From: Henricia sp. BOLD:AAB3569
Lineage: Eukaryota > Echinodermata > Asteroidea > Spinulosida > Echinasteridae
DNA length: 64,000 nt
Direction of reading: 5' to 3'
NCBI GenBank assembly: GCA_037783545.1
Contig: JBBELK010000108.1
Coordinates: 62,001 to 126,000 of the forward strand
Part shown: positions 54,575-64,000 of the stretch, piece by piece
Layout of the letters: each line of letters starts with the position of its first letter
Numbering within the stretch: the stretch's first letter is position 1
Made by a program: the position numbers and the translations under genes
The notes under the pieces: model-generated
Told to the model about the DNA's origin: nothing
The model's input: only the letters and a program-made list of their open reading frames with translations
The model's database searches: none

Positions 54575-54684
54575 GAATTACCAAGAGGCATCTGTGGTGT
54601 TACTGTTTGCAAAGGGCATTTCCATGAAAAAAATCAAAATGTCCATGGGAAGACCACAAAGCGTTGCCAAGGCCAAGATCAGGG
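54575..54684 (+). CDS. Candidate internal exon, helix-turn-helix-like
   Basis: A 110-nt segment is bounded by a good acceptor (TAATTTCAG) and a strong donor (GGGGTAAGA). In one frame it reads SVVLLFAKGISMKKIKMSMG followed by RPQSVAKAKIRG. That has the spacing of a helix-turn-helix of the kind found at the N-terminus of Tc1/pogo-type transposases and derived host genes. A second frame is also open. No neighbouring exon was found, so this may be a relic of a transposase gene or one exon of a larger unseen gene. Confidence 0.25.
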
Positions 54685-56884
54685 GTAAGAGTCAATCGCC
54701 TTCTGGCCTCCACAAAATTTAAGCAGTTGAAGTGTGTTCAGTTTAATTTTAAACAAGAAAAAATTAAAAAAAAAAACATTTAAGATCCTACACACACCGG
54801 AACTGTTTAGATAAATCTTAATGTAGCAGTAAGTTGGAGTAAACGGAACCCTCTTGCGGTCAGTAATTTTACGCCCCAGCGTCATTTAGTAACGCCTTCT
54901 CAAGCCATTTGCTAGATGAAAAAAATCCTCCATTATTGAGTGTAGAGAGTCTTGAGCCCCGATCCTGAACCCATTTTCACCCTCAAACAACCCATGGGTT
55001 CCTCAAGTACCCGCCCACACACCCGCACTGAGAAAACTGGGTGAAGTTGGGTGTTGGGTGACTTCCGATGAGTGGAAGTGAAACAGTGAACGGAACTTAG
55101 AGTCCGTCAAACATTTGAACAGACACAGAGATTTGTATGCCCACCCACACGTCTTCAGAATGGGTACACTGGGTGTTGGGTGTCCGCATCTTAATGGAAA
55201 ACAACTGGCTTTAATATGTGTGTGTAGTGCTCCCTCCCTGCACTTTGCTTTTTAAAACATGGACTTAGAACAATACCCAGACTGGCTGTTATTATTTTGT
55301 TTGAACATTTGATCGGATGTTGGCACTCCATTTCACACCCACTTACCCTACATGTACCGTATTAAACAAGTATGCAATGAGCCTGAGTTTCAGAGTTTTA
55401 AATTTGTAATTTCTGCCCCAAAATTTTAGAAATGTCCAGGAAGAATAATTTCTTTGGGAAATTTTGTGATTGTGCAATTTTTCTTGTCAACTCATGAAGT
55501 AAAACTGCAAACGATGGGCTCGGGCTTTAAAGCGCAACAGACACTATTTGTAAACATCGAAAGAGAAATACCATAATGTGCACATATTTGAAAATCAGAT
55601 TCACAGATTAAAACATCTTTATATGCTTAAATTTTCCGCAAACATGTTTAAAAATACTGATTTCAGTTATAACATTTCAATGCTGGTAAATTTTTGGAAT
55701 TAATTAAGTCAGTTGACGGGAAACTATAATGCTTATTTTTTTTCATATCTATTTTGCCTTGATTTTTTTTTCTCGGACCTGAAATTATGCTGGTACAAGT
55801 AATAAACATCAACGTCACGAGAATTTGTTGAACGGCCATCAGTACTTAGTACTCAGTACTTAGCATGTAGTCGCGGACAGACAAACAAAACAGCAGTTTG
55901 TCTGCCTGTAGGGTATTAATACAGCCGGAATTATGATATGGTGGAGGTTTAGTCATTTGTAGTGGGTGTTTTTTAACGAGATGCTATAAATCCTGAGGGT
56001 ACAGGGTACTTTTTTCAGAGAACCCATCCCCTTTGGGAGTATTCACCAATACACACACAGGCCACCAGCCTTTCTTATCAAATATCACTTCCCCCTCTAA
56101 TCATGCACAAACAGGAAAAGGGATTATGGGTGCAGTAAGTGACTGGGTGTTTTTCCCAGAATCGCTGTCCCCTTAGGATTTTATCTCAATCTGGGTGCAA
56201 AGTCACCCAGTGGGTTGTTGCATGTTTATGAGTTTACTCCGGCAGTGCATCCCTTATTCAAAAATTGCCCCTTCCTTCCAAAACATAACAGGAAGAGATT
56301 AATTTATTTGCAAGGATAAAAAGATGAAGTTTTCAAAGAAATTTTGCACTGGACACCCTTTGTGACTTGTTAATAGGCCTAATGTATACTGTAAATACAC
56401 ACATCTGAATCGTGGGATGTTAAATTTTAGAAGGGGTGTTTCAAAATAAAGTAAAATTTCAAGTTCATGCCCTTTAACAGGCTGTTTAGCAATAACTGTC
56501 GGTCATTTCACCATTTTTAAAATTTTTTATATCTTGTATGTTGGGCTTTGCCATGCTTATAATGTGTACCCACAAATTTCATTCTAGAAATTTCGTTTTG
56601 GAAATAAATGTATTTATATGTGTACCATGCGTAACACTTTTCGTGTCAACCAGAGAATGTCCCATGCATAACACCAATTTTGCTGATTTGTCACTTTGAT
56701 ATCTATCTGAAAAAAATGATGACCTTGATGGAAAATACTTAAAACATTGCAACTTCTCAGAAGATTTGGTTTAAATTGGTTTATAATCTGTAGAAATATG
56801 GTTATTTAAAGTCACTTAAAATTTTTTAATTCTGGTTGACGGATTTTTGTGGGGTATCATCGGGTATGTACCATTCCTGGCCAA

Positions 56885-57220
56885 GTGATTTGGGTCATTG
56901 ACTAGCAACAGTGCATTGAAAACTTGGTGTTATGGGTTCAATACCCAACCATGGTACTTGTGCCCCTGAGCAAGGCATTTAACCACAATTGCTCCTTATA
57001 TGGGGAAGTAACCATTGGAACAATATGTTGTGTTGGTACATAAAATCTGCCTGGCAGAAGGGTGTAACTGATTTTTTGCACCAGAGTGCTTATATGCCCC
57101 TCTGCCAGGCACACGAAGACTTTTTCGTAAAGAGTGAAGGGATTTCCCAGTGTCTCTGCCCGTCGGCTGCCAATAGCACAAACCCATCTATGTATCTCTG
57201 TTTTAATGGAAGACACACCT
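56885..57220 (+). mobile_element. tRNA-derived SINE, family 3 fragment
   Basis: A decayed head with GGGTTCAATACCCA (B box) is followed by CCCTGAGCAAGGCATTTAAC, the same conserved SINE body word as in families 1 and 2. The interior has a TCTGCC.GGCAGA inverted pair. Confidence 0.6.
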
Positions 57221-57299
57221 AAGCTTTATGTAATTCAGCCTACAGGCTTCAAATTGAAGTCCTATCAATCCATTAAAAAAACAATTTGTATTTGGGTCT

Positions 57300-57640
57300 T
57301 TCTAAAGTAAAGGGGCATTTTGGCAACACAGACCATATTTTCAAGGAAATACCTTTGTCTGGTCTCAAAATAAAAAAAATAAGTTTTAGTTGTTCTGAAG
57401 AGATAACTTAGGCCTAAAATGTAACACAAGTGTCTGTCCTGGTTACGAGTGTATATTGGAAATTTGTACATAGGGTTTTTAGAAAGGCATGTTGTCAGTA
57501 ACTTGTCACACTATTTGTAACCCTTTTTGGGCCTACAGTAAGTTATCTCTTCAGAACAACTTAAATATATTTATTTGAGACCAGACAAAGGTATTTTCTG
57601 GAAAATTGCCAACATTTCAGCCACATAGAGGCAGTAATAA
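57300..57640. mobile_element. Hairpin MITE of the GAGATAACTTA type
   Basis: CTTTGTCTGGTCTCAAA and its inverse, near 57352 and 57580. GTTCTGAAGAGATAACTTA is inverted at about 57540. It is related to 34489-34877 and about 44030-44350. Confidence 0.65.
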
Positions 57641-59324
57641 TTCAGAAAACTTGAAAAATCCATTCATAGCTTTTGTGTTGAGTTAAATAGTAAAAAAGTC
57701 TTTTGCAAAATACTTTTTTAGAGAACCACCTAATTCAGTTGTTATTTTCTCACACAAAATACCATTTTGGACATAAATAAATGTATGTGGTGTTTTGTAC
57801 CATTGTTATTAACTCTTTTAGTAAGGTTTTCCTTGTCAACTCATTAAAAACAAAAAAATTGGAGTCACTGCAAATGATGTATGAATAGGCCCTACATGTA
57901 CGTAGAACGCATGCATCAATACTGTCTATACATACTGTACATGTGTGCAAGGATCATCAGTCCAGTACATGTATAGGCCTACATGCTGCAATTTCTTATG
58001 GAAAAACCAAATGAAAGTGGGACAGAATTAGTCTGTTTATTCTTCAGATTTCAATGTTTTGCTTGCGGCATGTAGTTACCTGTATGTAGTTGCAAAAACA
58101 CAAAACTGGAAAACTACATTGCTCATGGGACTAATGGTTCAAGTATTGAGTTATGCAAGTACAAGTGTGGGCCTATAGGCCATTTTTTTTCTGAACAAGT
58201 ATCCTACAAACTGTATGATAGGAAGGGGATGTTAAGACAGATTACATGATTGGAGAACTTAAAAACAGGAACAACGGCATTACATAACTAAATAATAATG
58301 TTGATAAACTGCCTTGTAGAAAGTAGAAACTTCAGTCACATAGATGCAGTATCTTAATACATGTAGGCCTATCTATGCATGGAGGAAGACTTAATAATAA
58401 TAATAGCAACGCACTTATTAGGCGCACAATATCTGGAGGCCATTCAAAGGCGCCAAGGAAGACTTCCTCAATGATCTATGCATCGTTTTTGTATTGAATT
58501 GATGATAGTGTTTTATAACACTAATTTTGTTTTTGATATGACTGCTAAACAAAAATTTACCACACCCTTGGAATTTATTTTTGTGTCTGTTTACATTGTT
58601 CCAAAGCCTATCTGAATGTGCAAAAGAACAGCTAGTGTGCAATTTGCATGTAAGGCCTGCATATTATTCAAAGTTCAACCTTTTGTTCAACCTTTAGCCA
58701 TTTCCAAGTTTGACACTTGCATCTCCAGTAATCCTACATTTAGAGTGATTATAAACGTTGTCTGCAAAGTTGGTCTGAAACAGACTGTCAAATATCAGCA
58801 CAAAATAGATGGTGTCGGTTTGCTGGAATTGTTGACAAGTTATACATGTAGCTGAAAAGTTGGCCATGAAAATGTAGTTGAAGCCATGTGTTTCAGTTGA
58901 GGGGGTATTTGATAATCCCAAACTTAGCTGTTTTTCCTCACAAAAGAGAAATCATATTCTAGATTATATGATGACTACAAGGTGATTTTCAGTGTTATTT
59001 AAACTGCTGTGCAATGGAAGATTGCAGTATAGCCTATATATTCTTGGGTTTCACTTGGCTTGTGCAATGTACTAGCTGTACAATGATGTGCAATGTGTCA
59101 CAACACTACTACATTTTCAACACTACTACAAGTTTCATTTTTTGTCTGTTGCCTTACAGATACATACCGGCCTACTGTTTACATAATTTAGTGATGTAGA
59201 ATCCTTGACAATAATTTTTTGATGGCCCTTGTGAAATATATCAAATTGACCCGTAATTAACTACAAAAGCTTAAAATTAATAAAAACGGTCAATAGTCGA
59301 GTTATACGCTTTACCAGCCGTTCA

Positions 59325-59612
59325 CTATTGCGTGAGACTCACGACTTTGTCAGAAACGATTCGCTCTTTGGATATCTCATTTTCTGCTGAAGATTTCACT
59401 GGACAGCCCGGATCACCGAATGGGTTTTTCCATTTCCTGTAGAGGAGCTGACATTTATGGTTTGTCTTCACAAACGTACAACTGTAGTTCTGCGTGGAGC
59501 CAGAGTTGGGGTACAGACTAAAACACCTGACGACGAAACGCATCCAGCAGTCTGGCTGCACGAACCACGGCACTATACCGGTCCCAACGTGTGTGTGCCG
59601 TAGGGCTAAATG
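59325..59612 (-). CDS. Unassigned cysteine-containing open frame
   Basis: About 95 codons are open on the minus strand without an ATG. They include PDCWMRFVVRCFSLYPNSGS and HKCQLLYRKW, and end LTQ and stop. A second frame of the same strand is open just upstream and overlaps it, so a frameshift or splice is possible. The composition is unlike the AT-rich surroundings. Family not recognised. Confidence 0.2.
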   Translation of the reverse strand, partial: HLALRHTHVGTGIVPWFVQPDCWMRFVVRCFSLYPNSGSTQNYSCTFVKTNHKCQLLYRKWKNPFGDPGCPVKSSAENEISKERIVSDKVVSLTQ

Positions 59613-60344
59613 TCACATTGTCCGGTAGACTGTCCACGGTGGAACTTGCTTCGGTTCCTCGGACTAAATTATTTTAGCAATGCCGATTAATTTCTCAGCA
59701 GATCTGCTTTTGTTTTTGATGCATTAAAGCCCCATTACATCATTTCCAGTGACCCAACATTTTACATCATGAGTTGACAAGAAAAACCCGACTAAAAGAG
59801 TTGACAGCAATGGTAACAAATACCACATGATTTTTTCCCATGTAAAATGGCACCTTTGTAGGAGAAATTGCCAAATGTGCTTTTAAAAAAAATAGTTTGC
59901 AAATGGTTTTTTTACCATTCATTCAACACAAAAACCCCAATGTATGAATTTTTAAGGTTTTCTGAAGTAACCCCATGTGATTGTATGTGACTGGAATTTC
60001 TACAAGGCAGTTTATCAACATTATTCTTTGTATATTGTTGTTCATGGAATTCGTAAAAGTTTCGTCTGTAAATGATATAATAAGCTTTTAACTGTCAGGT
60101 TATCCAATTGTATTTACATGGTTCATCATCCATTTTCCTGGATGGGACTTAAATGTAGAGTGTCAAGTTTCTTCGGTTATTGCTAAGTGGACCATAACAA
60201 AAATTTGAATATGTCACGCAAACAACCATCCGGGCATGACTTACGGGGAATTGTAGAATTTTTCTTGCAGATTACAAAATCAAAATAAACACTTAGGAAT
60301 TTTATGGACAACAGATTTTTCCAGTAATACCTGAATACTAACGG

Positions 60345-60395
60345 ACCTATTTCCCAGTACCAAAGACGAAAATAGGTTATTTTGAGCACGAGAAA
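60345..60395 (-). pseudogene. Possible relic of an AKR exon 1
   Basis: On the minus strand this short segment resembles the AKR exon 1 region coding [12 protein letters not shown] (24329-24364). One frame reads PIFVFGTGK directly after a stop codon. By eye roughly three quarters of about 38 bases match. It has stops and frame breaks, and no further AKR exon was found nearby, so chance similarity is not excluded. Confidence 0.25.
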
Positions 60396-62686
60396 ATAAA
60401 ATAAACAGCGCAATTCTGCTGAAGATATTCCTCAGACGACGAGTGCCATAAACGTCATCATTCCCTGATGTGATATTCATCAGCGAATAAATGCATCGCA
60501 ATGAATATTAGGCTGTGGTTTACACACAGCTAGCTACAGACACGGCATGAAGATGAATCTAGCATAGTGGTCTATGAATAGCACACACACACACATGCCT
60601 ACTCAATTTTTAGCGCTGGACAAAAATAGCTCGGCATGCAAGATAATTCACATACAGTATACACAGATACAGAAAAGGTTCGTCCCTGTGTTCCTTCAGT
60701 ATCGTTCTTGTGAGCAGCAACCCAGATGCCTATTTGATTTCGTCATGCCTGCAAAGAATGGCAGTATGTACGTAATACGCCGTGGCTCCCAGGTCTTTTA
60801 CATTACGCGCGGTATTAATGCCCAACTCGCACATATTAAACCAAATAGACAACTAAAATAGGCTTAGAGAATTGACACCTTAAAGTCCTAGGTTTGGCTA
60901 TTTTCAAGTGAACCACCCCAAAAATAAGTGTGAATTAAAAATAAATATCTAAATTTGGATGGACTTTAGAATTTATTGCCAAACAATCATCTATATTCAT
61001 ATCGGGTTATTTGCACGGGACGTTTCAATAAGCGAATTGTGACGTAAAACAAAGTTAATGGTTATAGACTAATTAACAGCTGGTTGGAATCCACAGTGCA
61101 ATTTAAGTGTAACAGTTATCTTTTTCCTGGATATACTATTTCTGAACGGTTTCATCGATCCAGCCTAATAATTAACTTAAACCGATCAGTGTAATTTATC
61201 TTTTTTCACTTTATGGCAACTGAAACACATACGTTTTTGTCTACTGGATAGGCCTAAATATAGCTACCTTTTATCAGATTTTAAAATAAATTGAAAGAGA
61301 AACCATGACCCACAGTGAATGTGAAAAAAGTCACAAATACAGCTGATTTTAAAACTAAAAGGTGAATATATTATTACATGTGCTCATTATGGATTTGTCC
61401 ATATCAGGACCACTAAGCCATTAAACGTGGCAAGATATGTAACTTACACCTTTTTAGGCCTACATGATGAAAATTATAATACTTAGCACCACCAATGTAA
61501 ATATGAAACTGTGCTGTGCAAGAAATAATACCTTTTTAGTACATGGTGCGTATTAATATAAACATTACAATCTTTTGAAACTGAGGGTAATCCATTTATG
61601 CCGAAGGTGAATCTATAGTACATGTACTACTACTAGGGCCTACATGTATTATCTCAAACATGTACAGGGTGATTACTTAAAGCAACTGCCCAAAACAATA
61701 GAAAAATTATAAAAAAACAATTTGTGTGGGTGTCAAATTTTTCCCCAACTATATTGAAACCTATTTTTCTTTAACAAAATGTCAGTATCCCCTTTATGCT
61801 AGTTCAGCAAATGGAGTAAAACTAAACATTTTTGAGCAATTTTATTGGAAAAACTGAAATTTGCTCTACAAGCAAAAACAATGTATGCCTAAATATTCTC
61901 ATGTTTTTGCCATTTGAAGATGGGTTTCCCGATCCAGGCCTTGACATGAACCAAGGCCTTGCAATGCCAATGGGTTTAACATATAGTCTTGGCCTTAATA
62001 CCCATAGGGCATGTACACTTTCTGAGGCCAACTTGGCCAGCATGCCCTATTTCATGAGGCTTGTATTTCAACCAGTACTCATTTGAAACAAAGTTGGGCA
62101 TGGCGCCCCTCCAGCTGGCATAACGCCTTTTGAAATTCAGACAAAATCAAGGCAGAGTACCTTGTCCTTTATTTTGATCACCTTGTCCAGGCTTGCAAAT
62201 CAGATCACTGTTTAATTTTTAAAATTTTTTTTTAAATATTTTTTAGTCTGGCCACACATGCATAGTTTTGATCAACAGAATTACTGAAGTGTAACTTCCT
62301 GTTTGTACTTGCTTGCAAAAAAAATCCAATGATGTGGAAACAAATTTCTGAATATACTTTCCTTCAAAACACATGGTTGCCATAGTGCACCATTAGCCAC
62401 CAATTTCGCTGTATGTTTTTAAACACAGAAAAACATTCACAAGTTTCAGTGCATTTTACAGCAATTTCACAGACTTTACAAGCTAACTAAGGTTCCTACT
62501 CGAAATTAATTGCAGAATGTGTAATGTACTTGTATTACAATCAAAACCTAGCCTACTATGCATTGAGGGGCAGTAACTGTGGAAACTAAAAAAGAAAGTA
62601 TATTTTGTTTGTCAAGAATCATGAAATTTAGGACACAAATTCAGTTACCACATTATGTTTCGGAATTAACGGTGCTTACTGGATGT

Positions 62687-62994
62687 TGACACCCCTTCCC
62701 ACCTACCTCATAGGTGATGAGATTTCATGTGTCGTATTTTTCTCATTACCATTCTGAAATTTCGTGCTTTCAGTCTGTATATTTTCAAGAATATTGATTT
62801 AAAAAAACACCGATATTTATCTGGTTATACATAAAGCAGTCCAGTGAATATGACTATACCAACTTTTTTTCCTTTCACATCCAAGTTGCATTTTTTTGGT
62901 TTTCTTCTCCTTGATAGTATTTTGAGGATGTATTTTATATGATTGTTAGGTTGAAACGAAATCCGTTTTCTGGCAAAATCTGAGAAGCTCCTTT
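62687..62994. mobile_element. Short DNA element, GGAGCGTG family, reversed copy
   Basis: TTCTCATTACCATTCTGAAATT and AACCTAACAATCATATAAAA-type words appear in reverse relative to 38352-38722. The end AAGCTCCTTTAGA matches the family terminus. Confidence 0.65.
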
Positions 62995-64000
62995 AGATGG
63001 TTATATTGCTTTTCACCCCATGACTACTTGTAAATATCCCTAGCTAACTAATCACAATATAGTTAGGGATATTGTGGGGTACGTGTATGCAGATATGTTA
63101 TTGAGGGTATGCATTCCGCTTAAATGATTTTGTATATAAACAATTGTATCTGCATAACAGATACACCTTGTCATGGGAATAGGTAAAAACAGTCATTTGA
63201 AGAAAAAAATTGAACCACACCAATATCCCTATAACTTGTTGTAAAAACCCAAAGTTGCTATACAGGTGTGGCTGATACCATACCATGTTGATACTGACCA
63301 CTTCCCATCATAACAACAATTATAATTTAACATTTTAAAAAATATATAATTCTTACCATCTGCCGCATGTTCTTCTTTCCTAAGTTACTGGAATTAATAT
63401 TTCCCAACATACTTTTAGAACTGAGAACACAAATTCAGAGTTTGCACTCTGGTACATGTAGATTACACCCCATCTACAACGTACACACCATAGTGCGAAT
63501 TCCATTGGTTGTATGGAGGTTTCGGTGCGTGAACCAACCCTAGTGATAACCCATTGAACCCCGGTGTGTTTTGGGTTTGTTGTGAATTCCATGAATGGTT
63601 GCTAGGGCCATGGAGGTAGTGCTAGGGCCATTGTCAACGCTGGAATGTGGGAAAGCCGGTCGCCGCTAACCGCAAAACCAACAAGCGGTGCCTTCAGTTG
63701 TGGTTTATACTACCGGTTTGTTTTGTGGTCGTTCATTGACTGTAACTTTTTAAAATAAATTATGTTAATCGTGTGGTAAAAGATTTGTATTGCAGGCACG
63801 TGCCAGTTGACCATGTCAAATACTTGCATTATAATGGTATAATTTACATATAACAGTCAAAGTACATGTGAAAATGTTACCTTTTGTGTGTTGCCAGGGC
63901 TACTGGGTTAAAACATGTGAACTGTTTATCTGCGTTTCCATGAAATGTTTAGACCCAGTTACTGTGGCAACTGACGTCACATTTTAGTAGTCCTCTGTTT
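62995..64000. other. Window end, dispersed repeats
   Basis: Bases 63060-63220 match 7385-7560 in reverse and 63878-63994 match 6585-6725 directly. No gene seen. Confidence 0.4.

Larger units (their letters stand above)
52409..56884. other. No confident gene
   Basis: It contains dispersed repeat 53290-53480, related to 61960-62150 (GAAGCCAACTTGGCCAG). It also holds the SINE fragment 53745-53885, the exon-like segment 54575-54684, and TTAA-family end fragments near 54310 and 55507. The rest is AT-rich unique sequence. Confidence 0.4.
57641..62686. other. No confident gene
   Basis: This region holds TTAA-family fragments (57866, 59725), a LINE-type tail with (TAA)n at 58389-58460, the weak frame at 59325-59612 and the possible AKR exon relic at 60345-60395. 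The remainder is AT-rich and unassigned. Confidence 0.4.

Noticed and set aside
1-64000. CRISPR arrays, bacterial operons, viral genomes or biosynthetic clusters
   Set aside because: No array of short direct repeats with unique spacers, no operon-like frames and no viral genes were seen. The gene structure is plainly eukaryotic.

Overview
This window is animal nuclear DNA. It holds two intron-rich genes in a sea of short non-autonomous transposons. CATGTA/TACATGTA and AGGCCTA words are abundant, SINEs end in (ATT)n, and inverted-repeat elements are dense. Together these suggest a marine invertebrate deuterostome, most likely an echinoderm. That placement is inference from style and was not confirmed by any search.

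Gene 1 (minus strand, coding span 24400 down to 2594) is a complete aldo-keto reductase of the AKR1 type. Its nine exons all have GT-AG borders and compatible phases, and they give 316 codons. Gene 2 (plus strand, 24961 to 36110) is a complete secreted phosphatidylethanolamine-binding protein most like PEBP4. Its four exons give 183 residues with a signal peptide. The two start codons face away from each other across 560 bp, which probably holds a shared promoter region. I see no other gene I can name. A few open frames and one exon-like segment (54575-54684) are listed with low confidence.

Layout: 1-2593, AKR 3' flank; 2594-24400, AKR exons with introns full of mobile elements; 24401-24960, divergent promoter region; 24961-36110, PEBP, whose first intron is about 8.2 kb; 36111-64000, about 28 kb of repeat-rich DNA without a recognisable gene.

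Mobile DNA: several families can be delimited to the base because both target-site duplications (TSDs) are visible. They are a family with 5-bp TSDs (three copies, one of them inserted inside another element whose empty site is also in the window), a TTAA-TSD family, a Harbinger-like element with TAA TSDs, and a Tigger-like element with TA TSDs. Others include a 480-bp element present twice without a visible difference, tRNA-derived SINEs, and many perfect or near-perfect hairpin MITEs. The most unusual structure is about 3.8 kb (about 20000-23815): a foldback element whose two arms are tandem arrays of a ~205-bp unit in opposite orientations, enclosing a broken reverse-transcriptase fragment. 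No virus, CRISPR, rRNA or intact tRNA gene was seen.
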